From contig JBITNC010000001.1 of assembly GCA_050084985.1 (NCBI GenBank), forward strand, positions 152,582,001-152,646,000: a stretch of DNA of 64,000 nucleotides, written 5' to 3'. Numbering within the stretch: position 1 is the first letter of the stretch; the number at the start of each line of letters is the position of its first letter. Made by a program: the position numbers and the translations under genes. This document shows positions 1-11,760 of this stretch, in pieces. The notes under the pieces were generated by a model. The model searched no databases. It saw only the letters and a list, made by a program, of their open reading frames with translations, and had not been told where the DNA came from. The stretch comes from Nageia nagi. Taxonomy: Eukaryota > Pinophyta.

Positions 1-117
1 TTTAATTTGGTCAGATAATTATTTGAGATTATTTAAAAATACACATATGTTTAATTGGTTAAGTAGGGTTCACAAAGAGAATAATATCTAACATATGTGA
101 AGTTTTTTTAAGCTAGA

Positions 118-1065
118 CATGGTAAAGGAGAACATGATGGAGCTGGTGCATGCATTAAAAGAGCTTTTGCTAGAGAGCAACTAAAATTTAAAGAGATAGC
201 AAAATTTAGAGATGCACATGCAATAATGGATTGTTGTAATAAAAATTATCTACAAGATCAAGTGAGAATTCTATAATTAATGATTCTTTTGGTTAGTTGA
301 GGAGGAGAATATTCTAAGTTATCATGATTGTGAGCCAATTAGTGGATCAACCAAGTGGCATTCATTTAGGAGTTCAAATACAAGCACATGAACTATATGG
401 ACAAGAGATCTTGCATATTTTTATCAATTTTATATTGTAGATTTTTGGGAAGCATGTACAAATAAATAATGGGTCAAGGAATGGAAATAAAAATATTTGA
501 CACTTATGCAATCATATGATCAATAGGAAATAATAATTGAAGATGAGAACCAACTTTTTGCATTAGATGACAATGATTATGTTTTAGATCTTGTACAAGG
601 AGGTAATTTAATTTGTTATATTTATATGAATGCATAATTATGTATATATATTAATTTTATATGTTATACTTTATTGATACAAATTTTGGCTATAGGAAAT
701 GTGCATGTTGTTGTGGCACTTGAGGGAAATGAAGAGGGAATATAGTATTGGTTAGCTTAATGTGTTGAAATAAAACATAAGTTAACTAATACCTAAGTTC
801 ATGATGATCATTTTGAGTATTCTATAGGTTCTATGGTGGTTGTTGGTACATGAATACAAACATATCTTATAAGAAATAATGGTTTGACATCATATAAAGA
901 TTATGCAATACATAAGAAGACTATACACTACTCATATTTGGTACTAGCAACAAATGTAAAACTTAATAGATTTAAAGGGAGACCTATTACTAGAGTGTTA
1001 TGGAGTATTTAGATGGAGAACATGAGAAAATTATGGATGTATTGCAAAAATAGAGTGAACATATG
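118..1065 (+). pseudogene. Relic of an HGKG/DGAG/KR-motif protein (transposase-like or plant gene family)
   Basis: From 118 one frame reads HGKGEHDGAGACIKRA and stays open for about 50 codons to near 265. After frame breaks it resumes around 300-600 (a W..CTNK..VKEWK stretch, then DDNDYVLDLVQGG) and again around 700-1060 (VVVALEGNEEG, then GSMVVVGT). A motif of the type HGKG-x2-DG-x-G-x3-KR recurs in proteins thought to derive from DDE transposases, and I recall similar frames in large plant genomes; that assignment is from memory. Several stops and frameshifts show that it is dead. The 5' part lies outside the window. The 640-700 gap could be an old intron because it is AT-rich and breaks the similarity. 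Function unknown. Confidence 0.4.
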
Positions 1066-1138
1066 GTACAACATAGAGAAAAATATAGGTAAGTTCATAA
1101 ATAGTAATCCCTAATTTGTAAGATTTCCTAATCCCTAA

Positions 1139-1216
1139 CCCCCTTCTCCCTCCTCTCATCCCTCCCCTTTTTCCCCTCCCCTTATCTCCTTCCCTTCCCA
1201 TCCCCTTCCCCTCACC
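1139..1216 (+). repeat. Polypyrimidine tract
   Basis: About 78 bases are almost entirely C and T, in short runs of CCCTT/CCTCC type, in a region otherwise about 70% AT. It directly abuts the tRNA-like sequence. Confidence 0.8.
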
Positions 1217-1286
1217 TATATTAGCTCAATTGGTAGAGCATATGGCTTTTAACCATTTGTTCATGGGTTCAATTATTGTAGAAAGC
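1215..1286 (+). pseudogene. tRNA-Lys(UUU)-like sequence (decayed tRNA gene or SINE head)
   Basis: The order is that of a tRNA: TA at positions 8-9, D arm GCTC/GAGC with loop AATTGGTA, anticodon arm TATGG-CTTTTAA-CCATT (anticodon TTT, Lys), and T loop TTCAATT. The boxes TTAGCTCAATTGG and GGTTCAATT resemble pol III A and B boxes. The acceptor stem pairs only about 4 of 7 and the T stem is broken, so it is not a working tRNA. A tRNA-derived SINE head is equally possible. Confidence 0.55.
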
Positions 1287-1289
1287 ATA

Positions 1290-3845
1290 CCTTATAAATT
1301 AAATTACCATATGTACATATAAACTTCTATCCTTAGGTAAATAGATAAGGATAATAAAGATAATATATTTCAAATCATACATAATGTATTAAGTATGTTG
1401 AAATAAATATCTTGCTTATTATTCCATTATGTCATCTAGTTCCCTCTCAATTGAGCATAAGAAGTTTTGAATCTCACTTGGTACAAGTTATTATTGATTC
1501 TATATTGCTCTTTTTTCTTCTATTAACTCCATTCAATTTTCTCTTTTTAATATATTTACAATGGTTATGTTCTCTGCTCCACCCTCTATAACCTAGAATA
1601 TTTAGGAACATATTTTTCATATCCATGTAAAGGTATCTCTCACCTTCATTCCATAAGATATAATTTAAGGTCAACTACTACTAAAATCACAATAAATAAC
1701 AATGACCACCATTCCTCCCAATCCCACTATGGACTCGCCTCCATGATTTGATAAGTAAATTTATATTTTCATTTATGAAATTAATTATGAGAAGAAAATT
1801 GATTATGAGATACTTACTTGGCCATTCAAATGGATTTATTTTAAAGGCTATCAAAGCATTGACTATTTAGAAGTTTTAGGTAAAAGCATTGATTAAGGAT
1901 TTAATAGGAATACTTGATTTCACAACCACTTCCAAAGATACTATTTATTTTCTTTGGTGGAAGATGAACTTACCTAGGATCGATGTAAAGCTTATTTTCT
2001 TGATCACAAGTTGAAGTATGTTCTTATATTATCTTGATGTATCCATATATCTAGTATGGTGTTCTATTTTGATTTTGTTATATTCTATTATCATTATTTA
2101 GTTCTTTCCTTATTTGAATTTTTTTATCTTCTATTATCGTTATTTAGTTGTTAAAATAGTCCTTATTAGTGGATCCTTGGGTAATTTATAGGAATAGGGT
2201 AATATGATTTTTCCATAATAGATTCTTGTTCCATAACATTGTGAACATAGGCTCCAACGTATGTTCACATTTGAGACTATGTTGTTATTATTTGTTAGAT
2301 GCTTGATCAAATCTTGTTGAACATTTACATACATTTCTATCTTATTATTGAACCTTGAACTTACATGATCACTTCTTTACTTTAAACAATAGAGAATGTT
2401 GTATAAAAATTTGATAATTTACAAGTTATTTTATATGAATAAAGTGTATAATATATCTTGATGAGCTAAGTCTACTTTTTATTTGCAAAAAATCTCTTAA
2501 TATTTTGTAGTAGATATTTGTTTATTGATTCTATTAAAATCATATTTCTGTGGATAATAATATAATATTATACTTATTACAATTAAACTTGGTATTGTGA
2601 TTTAAGAATTTAACTTGGAAAAAAGAAAAAAAAAATAAATTACTAAATTCCCCTATTATAATTTAAATTGGTATTATTACAAAATCCCCTATCATAATTA
2701 CTAAATTTGTAGAACATACATTTTATCCATGTAACAATATAACTACATAAAAACATCTAGCTCATTGACTTGTATCCACTAAAAACATCATCAAATCATT
2801 CATATATCAAAAAATATATAGTCCATATTCTATAAAAATGTCCATAATAACATCCATAGTCTATAATAATATCCATGGTCCTATAAGAATGTACATCTAG
2901 TCGAAGACAACACATACATGTACATTTATATATCAAAAAATATAAAGTCCATCTAGTCCTAAGTCCTAAAAAATGATATAATAATGGACCTAAGATAATA
3001 CATACATACATGTATCTAACAACATGGACCTAATTCCTCAAAAATGTACTATATCTAAGTACATAGATCTATCTAACTAGATCCACCCATGTCATAATCA
3101 ATCTTCCTTATAGTTTTATGCGATAAATGTGAAACTATAGACTTATGTTCTACAAGATAAAGACATGTGAAATCATATTGAAATTTGATTCAATCATTAT
3201 AAATTATATTCTTTAATCTATATGTGTACATACTACTAATAAAATATAAATTACCACATCATAATGCTTTTCTCCTTGTTCAATAGCCACTAAATCCTGC
3301 TACACCTATGGTGTATCCAACATATCAAAATCAAAGGTATCATTAATTATATCCTACAAGAGAAAATAAAGCATAAACAATAATTTACATGTTAGTTATG
3401 TTATAGATCAAATAAAGCATTAAATAAAATACATGTGTAGATGTAGATTAATAATTTTAAAAATATTACTTAAGATCCTAAATATGGCCAAGGGTGCATT
3501 TGTGTCTTCTAAGTAACCTAGTGATTAGGATCCATACTAATGGGGGTATCAATATGCAAAGATATATATAATTTACATGTTATATAGTGAAAAATAAGAA
3601 TACATAATTAATTCTAGTATATAATTTTTAAAAAGACATACAACGAGTGGTAGATCCTGAATAATAGTCACAAGAGGAGTACTCAACACACCCTTTAGGT
3701 GGTCGAACATGAACATCCGATGACCTCATTGTAATAACAAAAATATTATGAACATGCATGAATACATATAAAAGTGAAACACTTAATATTATAATTTAAA
3801 CTTATTAAATTTGATTACCTCAAAAGGTGCCTAATTTTATCTTAG
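1290..3845. other. AT-rich sequence without a recognised gene
   Basis: I see no conserved coding frame, LTR or RNA gene. There is a weak local repeat of AGTCCAT/ATCTAGTCC words at 2800-3060. Short open frames here are of chance length and composition. Confidence 0.5.
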
Positions 3846-3849
3846 AGTG

Positions 3850-5030
3850 TATATAATATGACCTCGATCATATCCATCTAATGATGTAGAGCCCATTCCC
3901 TGCACCAAAAAAATATAAATATATTTAATATTGAAATTAATTGTATAAAATAATTATTAAATATAAAATGTGTTCATTAAAAACACACTTGAAATTTACT
4001 TATGTACTAGACGGATAACCAACTAATAATATATGCATAAAAGTTTCATTAGACTCTACTATAGCTACACCAAGAGTGGGCCTAAGACATATCTAGTGGT
4101 AATGCTAGCACATTTGAGGAATCATTATCTATAATATAATAAATCCCTCTCCATCAAATCCTCTAATATGCCTCTCATTGAAATCAGCTACCATGTTGGA
4201 AGCTTGTTCAATGAGAGTGCCTAATAGCTGACTTAATACCTCTAACATTGAAACCAATGTATAACTAAGAACAATAGTAGGAATAGTAGAACCAATAGAA
4301 GGGATGAGAGGTGGAACAAATACATGTTGATTAGGATCAAACCATGCCCTTGGCCTATCCTATGGAAAACCAAGACCAATATCCTAAGATGACCTAATAT
4401 CAAAGTAGTTTAGTTTTTTATGCAATAAAAACTCTACATGCAATTTAAGAAAAAAACCAATGGGATATCACTTCCATTTTTATATGGGGACTAATCAAAT
4501 ATCATCCACCATATATCCAAAAAATTATGGGCTATCTCTAGATGGGTACACCACCTAATACTAATTCTTTATTTGTTAGGTAGGATTAGCTTATTGGTTT
4601 TGGAATTAATGAAGTACTTTGATATTGTTTATTTTGTAATTTTTAGGTCATTAATATCCTTATAGGAGAGACCATATACATAAAACCATATTCCTTACTA
4701 TCATTATGCATGATAATGATCAACACCATCATCCAAGGATAGTAACAACTATGGTCTGCATTGTAGATACAAACTATGATATATGGGAGGAAATATCCCT
4801 ACCATGAGTATGGAGTGCACTAATTGTATCATGTAATATATTTATATTTTCATTAATAGTTTCTCTATGTATATCCTCATCCAACTAAGGGGGTGGGGGG
4901 TTTTCATGAGGTGGACTAAAGGGTGCATGTAGAGGATTATCATCATGTGGACTATGCGGTGGAGTTAGGGGTTTTCATGATATGGAGGGGGTGAAGGTGG
5001 GGGATCTATGAGAACAAAAGGTAACCTACA
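3850..5030 (-). pseudogene. Decayed unrecognised coding frame with proline-rich start
   Basis: Read on the minus strand from 5030, the sequence gives a proline/histidine-rich stretch (motifs SPPHENPPPP and HSPHDDNP), then a hydrophilic helical stretch (LDEDIHRETINEN). After a gap comes an open run of about 70 codons near 4360-4130 containing AWFDPNQHVF and VADFNERHIRGFDGEGF. Stops and shifts separate the pieces. I do not recognise the family. The layout (Pro-rich part, then helical part, no enzyme motif) would fit the non-enzymatic ORF of a transposon or a decayed plant gene. Confidence 0.3.
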
Positions 5031-5352
5031 CACATTAACAATTTAATAAATATAAACCAATGGCACATGTATATAAATTCATTACAAAATAATGAAAATG
5101 AGTGAATATGTAATCTAATATATGAAAGTATTATCTCAATAGGATATGATATGATAATGTTAAAAAGAAATGCATGGAATTAGTCACATTACTAATTAAG
5201 ATATGATGTAAAATAATTAACATAAATTACTATGTGTTTTATATAATATAGAAAGGAATATCAAAAAATAATTTAACTAAACTCTTTAACATTGCTAATT
5301 AAGTTAACTAAACTAGTACTATTTTTTTTAACTAAAATATTTGTAGGAAAAG

Positions 5353-5533
5353 GGGAATTTATGGCAACAATGCTTTTTCGTTGGAGCCTATAAATATGAT
5401 CCATGCTATGTTCTTATTTTAAATATTTATTTTGAAGTGGGTACTTGGGATGATGTTCAAAGAGTAATAACATTGATGTAGTTGGATTGAAGTTGACAAA
5501 AGGGTACATATTTTCTTATGTGAGATGAAGTAA
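5353..5533 (+). pseudogene. PPR protein C-terminal (E motif) fragment, copy 1
   Basis: The frame reads GNLWQQCF, then CYVLILNIYFEVGTWDDVQR, and after an internal deletion SWIEVDKRVHIFL to a stop at 5531. PPR proteins of the E class carry near their end the pattern YVLLSNIYA-x-G-x-WDDV-x-x-VR-x2-M followed by KKTPGCSWIE. The copy has lost the RTLMKDSGIKKTPRC block found in the other copies. No PPR repeats precede it. Confidence 0.7.
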
Positions 5534-5639
5534 ATTGTTCAAAGTTAACTAAACTAGTACTCTTTTTTTAACTAAACTATTTGTTGGAAAAGGAGAATTT
5601 ATGGAAATAATACTACATAAAGTTAAGAAAAATAAGTCC

Positions 5640-6630
5640 TTCATGAAGTTCAAAAAAATAAATTGGTGATATTTATTGATTCTCTCTGACGATGAAGTTA
5701 AGAAAAATAAATCCTACATTGCCTTTCTAGTTCAAATAAATAATACTAGACATAATACCTTTTGAGATGCATTATGTTAATTAGGTATTTAAGTAACTTA
5801 CATGCCATTGTTGGTAAGGAGTATGTATCTAATCAAACTTATGTATAATGATATATAGAACAAGTTAATTTAGTTACATTTTTTTTTGGTTTGTATTCTT
5901 TTTAATTTCTTTAAGTACCAAGTTATCTAAATTGATTATCTATTATATAATATAATATGCTATAAAACATTTTACTATGGGATTTAAGATTTTGGATCTT
6001 TGTTATGATAAAATAAATTTCTCTATAATGGTTGATTCTCTATTTTAGTCTTTCTTAAGAGGAATTAAGATAGACATCATGAGGCCCCTCCTAAACTATT
6101 GAAAGACTAAGGGGGTGAAATTCTAATCTCAATAAAGGAATATGTTATCTCTCAATGCTTAGTTTAATTAATTCATTTCATAAGATTTGAAATATGGAAA
6201 TAAATAGCAAAGATGCAAGTTGTGACAAGCAAACAAGTAGGATTTTATACTATTTGTACAATGCTTATATGTTATGATTTAATATATATAAAATTAATAA
6301 CACTAGTTACCAAGAATCCTATTACTAAGTGAGGAAGGGACTATATATTATACATGTATGTAACAAAGTATGAGAAGAGAACATGATAATTATAGAGTGA
6401 CCAAATATGTTATTTTTATATGATTATAGATAATGATTAATTGTCTTGTTGATTATATATAAAATCATGTTTAGTTGATACTCTATACATCCTCCAAATT
6501 CTATTTACAATATTAGTTAGTTTTACTTTTTGGGGATGATTGCATTGCCTCATAATACCATAGTTGATTGCTATGTTATATTATAGTAGCTAACTTATTA
6601 CAATCTAGTAAAGTATGTATAAACACCTAG
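5640..6630. other. Interruption of the PPR-fragment array; nothing recognised
   Basis: About 1 kb of AT-rich sequence separates array copies 1 and 2. I found no coding frame, terminal repeats or LTR that would identify it as an inserted element. Confidence 0.4.
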
Positions 6631-6737
6631 ATGTAGTTCAAAGAGTAAGAACATTGATGAAGGATAGTTGAATCAAGAAGACACCTAGATGTATTTGGAT
6701 TGAAGTTGACAAAAGGGTACATGTTTTTCTTGTATGA
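6631..6737 (+). pseudogene. PPR C-terminal fragment, copy 2 (partial)
   Basis: The frame gives DVVQRVRTLMKDS, one stop in place of G, IKKTPRCIWIEVDKRVHVFL, then a stop at 6735. The upstream YVLLSNIY part is missing, so the array interruption cut this copy. Confidence 0.65.
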
Positions 6738-6800
6738 GATGAAGTAAAATTGCTCAAAGTTAACTAAAATAGTACTCTTTTTTTAACTAAACTATTTGTA

Positions 6801-7013
6801 GGAAAAGGGGAATTTGTGGAAACAATCCTTGTTTTTTTTAGCACCTAGAAATATGCTCCATGTTATGTTCTTATTTCAAATAATTATGATGAACTGGGCA
6901 CTTGGGATGATGTTCAAAGAGTAAGAACATTGATGAAGGATAGTAAAATCAAGAAGACACATAGATGTAGTTGGATTGAAGTTGACAAAAGGGTACATGT
7001 TTTTTTTGTATGA
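6801..7013 (+). pseudogene. PPR C-terminal fragment, copy 3
   Basis: The frame contains YAPCYVLISNNYDELGTWDD, VQRVRTLMKDSKIKKT and CSWIEVDKRVHVFF, ending at a stop at 7011. The spacing matches the E motif of PPR proteins. The start of the unit (GGGAATTTGTGGAAACAA) corresponds to the region before LEP in PPR proteins but is frame-damaged. Confidence 0.7.
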
Positions 7014-7094
7014 TATGGTATTGGATTGTTCAAAGTTAACTAAACTATTCTTTTCCTTCTTTTTCTTTCTTTTTTTTAACTAAACTATTTTTAG

Positions 7095-7304
7095 GAATAG
7101 GGGAATTTGTGGTAACAATCCTTTTTTGTTAGATCCTAAAAATATGCTCCATGTTATGCTCTTATTTAAAATATTTATGTTGAAGTGGGCACTTGGGATG
7201 ATATTCAAAGAGTAAGAACATTGATGAAGGATAGTGGAATCATGAAGACACCTAGATTTAGTTGGATTTAAGTTGACAAAAGGGTACATGTTTTTCTTAT
7301 ATGA
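7095..7304 (+). pseudogene. PPR C-terminal fragment, copy 4
   Basis: Same content as copy 3, offset 293 bp: CYALI..IYVEVGTWDD, then QRVRTLMKDSGIMKTPR, then a VDKRVHVFL-type end and a stop at 7302. It is followed by a shorter fifth fragment (7316-7390) holding only the DKRV part. Confidence 0.65.
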
Positions 7305-7747
7305 TATGGTGTTGGATTCAAGATGACAAAAGGGTACTTATTTTTTTGTATGAGATTTAGTTGGATTTAAGTTAACTAAACTATTCATTTTTTAACAACA
7401 TTAATTTTATCTAAACTATTCATTTTATTCACAAATACAAAAAAGAAATGCAAGAAACATAGGAAATTGATAAAAGGGTACACATAATTTTCTTGTACGA
7501 GACAAATCACACCCATAAAACTAAATTACTCCCTATTTTTACAAATTAAAAATATGAGAGGTAAGAAATAGGGTACCCAAAGAGTTGAAGAAGATCATAG
7601 GGAGGATGCACAACATAGGAGGATAATGTTAGGATAGAACAAAATGAAATCACATTCCAACTAGATACCTTGCATATCATAATCTCATTCATGCAAGATA
7701 GAATGAGGGCTTGTAGGCTATTTTCATGGGGTTTATAGTTCCAAGAA

Positions 7748-7945
7748 ACAAAATTTCAATTCTTAAAGATCAAAATTTCATTCTTTGAAATAAAAATTTT
7801 GATCCTTAAGAACCAAAATTTCATTTTTGGCTTGGGAATTTGAATAAAAAAATAGATTTTTAAAGATTGAAATTTCATTTTGTTTTGGTTTGGGAGGGAG
7901 AATGATAGAAATTTTGATCTTTAAAAATCAAAATTTCATTTTAGG
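7748..7945. repeat. Cluster of short AAAATTTCATTTT direct and inverted repeats
   Basis: The words CAAAATTTCATT, GAAATTTCATTTTG and AAAATTTTGATC occur about seven times in 200 bp, in both orientations, so the strand can fold back on itself. No gene is seen in the wider 7400-8070 stretch. Confidence 0.6.
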
Positions 7946-8072
7946 CCACCTTTTTTTTCCTAAGTTAATATGTCCACCTTAAGTGGACCCAACTTCTTCC
8001 ACTTACCCTATACAAATATAAAATAACATGTCTTAACAACACTACTCAATTATTACTAGAACCTCCCTTTTC

Positions 8073-8480
8073 TCACCTTCTTCTTGGTTTAATTATTACA
8101 TTTAGATATCCTAACTCCAAATGTATCTTACTTGGCGGAGTAGGTATTCTATAATTGTAGTATACTAATAACTCATCACTAGGGGAAAGAGATCTAATAA
8201 GAACTACACCTACATAACTACCCATTATTTTACCCATGAAGTCTTCTTGATCATTTGAAAATTTAATAAATTCACAGTTCACTTGAAATTCGTTGCCTTT
8301 GAAATTATTTATGTATATTGTAATATTTCCATTTGGTTGATCACCAACATACAAATGTTTTGAAGGATCTATTACTGATTTTGAATTTCCACATATAACA
8401 TATGTGGACATACTAAACATATAAGATGTTAATTGTATCCAATCAACTATATTGTAGTGTGTCCCATAAAATGGCATCAA
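8073..8480 (-). pseudogene. Probable SET-domain fragment (C-terminal half)
   Basis: A 135-codon open frame on the minus strand. SET domains, which methylate protein lysines, have near their end the pattern GN-x-x-R[FY]INH...PNC followed by EELxxDY. Here the order is ID.SKHLYVG, NGNITIYINN, VNCEFIKF, VGVVLIRSLSPSDELLVYYN, matching position by position, with NH replaced by NN and the Asp of DY replaced by Tyr. The N-terminal half, post-SET cysteines and any upstream domains are absent. It lies just beyond the 3' end of a copia element. It looks like a broken gene fragment. Family call is by eye and moderate only. Confidence 0.4.
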
Positions 8481-8585
8481 TGATAATATATATTTATTAG
8501 ATTAAACATTCACAATAGACAATATAAACAAACCCATACCAACATCAAATATGTATTTAGAAGGTTTGATCATGTATGAATGACC

Positions 8586-8804
8586 TATTTGAGAATAATC
8601 AAGAGAATGCTTTGCATTATTGAGGAATAGGTTTAACTACATGAGTTTTTGAGAGTTACATTCCCATACAATAATTATATAAGAAACTATAAACCCTAAT
8701 ATTAAAGTAAACATCAGTAATGTTAATAATATATTAAAATTACATTATTACAATTATAGATACCTAAATGTATATATTTATCTAATGTATTATTTAATCT
8801 AATA
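8586..8804 (-). repeat. 3' LTR of copia copy 1
   Basis: About 219 bp shared with 13980-14203, including the blocks GCTTTGCATTATTGAGGAAT and AACCCTAATATTAAAGTAAA. By eye about 85% identical. On the minus strand it follows the purine run at 8805-8810. Confidence 0.85.
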
Positions 8805-8812
8805 CCCCCCAT
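8805..8812 (-). other. Polypurine tract of copia copy 1
   Basis: Plus-strand CCCCCC reads GGGGGG on the element strand, directly before the 3' LTR. This is the usual place of the plus-strand primer. Confidence 0.6.
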
Positions 8813-9013
8813 AATACATTAGGTCTTTAGAGGACATAATAGGAAGCTCTAAAAATATTTAAACTTTCCACTATCAAGAGATTGAGTGAAGACATCTACA
8901 ATTTGCTCTTTTGCGAAAATGTACTAGAGCTGAATGTTGTGTACTAAAACATGATCTCGAATGAAGTGTACCTATATCTCAATGTGTTTGGTACACTCAT
9001 GAAAATAAGGATT

Positions 9014-10060
9014 TCATACTATTTTCAATACACCTTGATTGTTGCAATGCATAACTATGGCTTGCTTATGTGGAATTCCAATGTCTATCAAAATACAATG
9101 TAACCATATTGCTTCACAAACACAATCTCCTGCAACAAAGTATTTTGACTCTATGGTAGATTTGGAGGTGATGCTTTGCTTCTTACTACCCCATGAAATA
9201 GGTCCAAATCTAAGGAAGAACACATGTCCTATCCTTGAAAGATAGCTAATGGTATAGAAGATATCCGACCTAGTGTATGCTAGGTAAATTAAACCTCCAA
9301 TCAATAGATGGTAGAGACTTGCATTTACCGATGGAGAATAGTCATGGTGTGAAAAATAACTAGGTTCAACTAGCATGGACATCAAGTCACATTCTATCAT
9401 CCTGAATTTCTCCAATAGCTTCTTGGTGTACTTCATCTATGAAACAAATATATGGTCTTGCATTTGCCAAATCTCCAATCCAAGGAAATAATTAAGTAGA
9501 CCAAGTTTGATCATGTTGAATGATCATTTTAGGTCATCCTTGCAACACATGATCAACTTCTTAGTGCTTCCTATGATAACTAGATCATCGACACAAACTA
9601 CAACTATGAAAATCTCCCCCCATGTTGTTGAAGGTAGAGATTAGGATCATACAGACTCCTCTTGAAGTCATGATGTAGTAGATGAGAATAAATTTTCATA
9701 TACTAGGCTTGAGGAGCCTTTCTCAAACCATACAAAGACTTGATTAATCTACACACTTTTATTTTTCCTAGATCAATCACAAATCCTTTAGGTTGTTGCA
9801 TGTAGACTTCTTCCTCTAAGTATTCGTTTAGGAAGGCACTCTTGACATCCACTTGATAGACTTTCTAGCCAATTTGAATTGCCATTGCAAAAATAATTTT
9901 GATGATCTTCATCTTGGCTATGGGAGAAAAAGTCTCCTCATATTTGATACCTTCTTGTTGAGCATAACCCTTTGGGAATGAGTTGGCGCTTATGCTTATT
10001 GAGTATACCAGTATCTTTGTACTTGGTTTTGAACATCCATTTCCATCCAATGGCTTTCTT
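9014..10060 (-). pseudogene. copia reverse transcriptase and RNase H (copy 1)
   Basis: Upstream part (to 10060): NSFPKGYAQQEGIKYEETFS followed by PIAKMKIIKIIFA, the usual copia RT entry. Around 9590 CVDDLVII is the catalytic [YV]-x-DD box. The open part at 9436-9014 reads KYTKKLLEKF, LYHLLIGGLIYLAYTRSDI, then jumps from SYLSRIG to the RNase H block ISWGSKKQSITSKSTIESKY, so about 60 residues between RT and RNase H have been deleted. It ends in the conserved region IWLHCILIDIGIPHKQA. Family knowledge: copia RT copies the RNA genome and RNase H removes the template. Inactive here. Confidence 0.85.
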
Positions 10061-10449
10061 CTCTAATGGAAAATCTACCAACTTCCATGTATCATTTTTT
10101 TATCAATACATCATATTTAGTCTACATGGATGACTTCCAATGTGTTAGCTCAATAGCTTCATAAACCATTTTAGGTTTAGGTGTATTTACAATTATGCTT
10201 ATAAGTGCTAAATTCACTTCTTCATGAGCCATGCTTTGTGTCCTTTGTTTGGGATTCAAAGTATTTGGTGGAGCACTCAAGTTTGAATCTTATAGTGTCT
10301 TTTCATACCACTTAGGTCTTTGCAATGGCAAATTCACAATTGGAGCTTCTCTCTCATCATCCTCATCATCATAATTGATTATGGGGCCACTGTTAGATTT
10401 AGGTACCTCTATAAGTGGACTAGTTGAAGATTCACCAGCTCATCAAATT

Positions 10450-11306
10450 TTACTTCTTTATTGATATGAGTCTTTCAAGTAGTAGGATCCATGACTCTAT
10501 AGGCTTTAGATTCATTATCATACCTGAGAAGAATGCATCTCTTTGATTTTTCATCAATCTTCTTCCTTTGCTCCTTAGTAATGTGCATGTAGGCAACACA
10601 AGCAAACACTGGAAGATGTGAGATATCTAGTTGCTCTCTTGACTATGCTTCTTTAGGTGTTATCCTATCAAAAGCTTTTTATGGGTGCCCTATTCAATAG
10701 GTATGTGGTAATATTCACTTCTTCAGCACAAAATATCACATCCATTTTTGCATCTTTCAACATGCTTCTTGCCATTTCCATAATGGTTTGATTTCATCAT
10801 TTCCAAACTCTATTTTGCTATGGTGTGTAGGATGTTGTCAACTATCATTGAATTCCATACTACTTCAGGAATGTAAAAAACTCATTTGATAAGTATTCTC
10901 CCCCTCAATCTAAATGGAGAATATGGATGTGATGATAAGTTTGTTTCTCTACAAGTGCCTTGAATTCCTTGAAGTAGGAATATGTTTGATCCTTTATCTT
11001 CAAGAAATACACTCATATTTTTCTAAAGTAGTTATCAACAAATAATAGAAAATATCTGAGGCTAGAAACATTAGCCTAGATGGGATCACATAGATCAGTA
11101 TGGATCACACCAAGAGGTCCTTTAGCATGATGTGTGCTATCATCGAGTTGGATTATATGTTGTTTTCCTACTATGCAAGTAGAATAAATATTAGTAGGAG
11201 AAGTAAGAGATGGAATACCACATACCATATCCTTCTTTTGCAAATTTATTAGGTAGTTTGGATTCATGTGTCTGAATATATGATTCGAAAGAGTGGTGAC
11301 ATCCAT
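10450..11306 (-). pseudogene. copia integrase (copy 1)
   Basis: Minus-strand frames give a GAG-pre-integrase end, then GPLGVIHTDLCDPI, FVDNYFRK, FKEFKALVEKQT, GGEYLSNEF and a damaged PYTPQQNG block. The D-D-E core can be followed, but many codons for Q, W and R are now stops. This is the normal place for integrase in a copia element, between protease and RT. Confidence 0.8.
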
Positions 11307-11399
11307 AATGCAAACATTGAGTGCCTAATTGTTGGAAGCTACAACATCAAGTAGGAACATTCTCCTAAATACTTTTGCTTTTGCTACAATTTGACATCC

Positions 11400-11760
11400 T
11401 TTAGACTTGTCATGAATGAATTAAACCTTTTCTCCTTTCATAGTATCAAGCTCCACTTTTATATTTTTATCTAGCATTTGGCTAATTGATAGGAGGTTCT
11501 TTTTGAGCTTTGGCACATACAAGACCTCTTTGAATTTATAGTTGTTCTTTTCAAGTCAGCCATGAACATCACCCCTACCTTCAATGTCATGGGATGTATC
11601 ATTGTCCAATTGAACTTGATCAGGATTTGCATTATCATACAAGGAAGAAAACCAATCTTTTCAGCTAGTTTTATGCTTGGAAGCACCAGAATCAATATAC
11701 CAAGCAGAGGAGATTGAAGGGTTCTCTTGAAGAACAAAAGTGAGATTGCTAACATCTTTA
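11400..11760 (-). pseudogene. copia aspartic protease (copy 1)
   Basis: The minus-strand frame reads SSAWYIDSGASKHKTS with the intact catalytic triplet Asp-Ser-Gly, followed by the typical YKFKEVLYVPKLKKNLLSIS. It then runs toward the integrase start. The protease would cut the polyprotein. Confidence 0.85.

Larger units (their letters stand above)
5331..7395 (+). repeat. Interrupted tandem array of a ~293-bp unit
   Basis: Units start at the phrase ACTAAACTATTTGTAGGAAA at 5331, 5571, 6786 and 7079, with a last start near 7372. The spacings are 240, (gap), 293 and 293. The 240-bp copy lacks about 50 bp in the middle. The array is interrupted between about 5640 and 6630. Each full unit holds the end of a PPR reading frame followed by TAACTAAACTA. 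A further short piece of the unit lies at 7316-7390. Confidence 0.8.
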
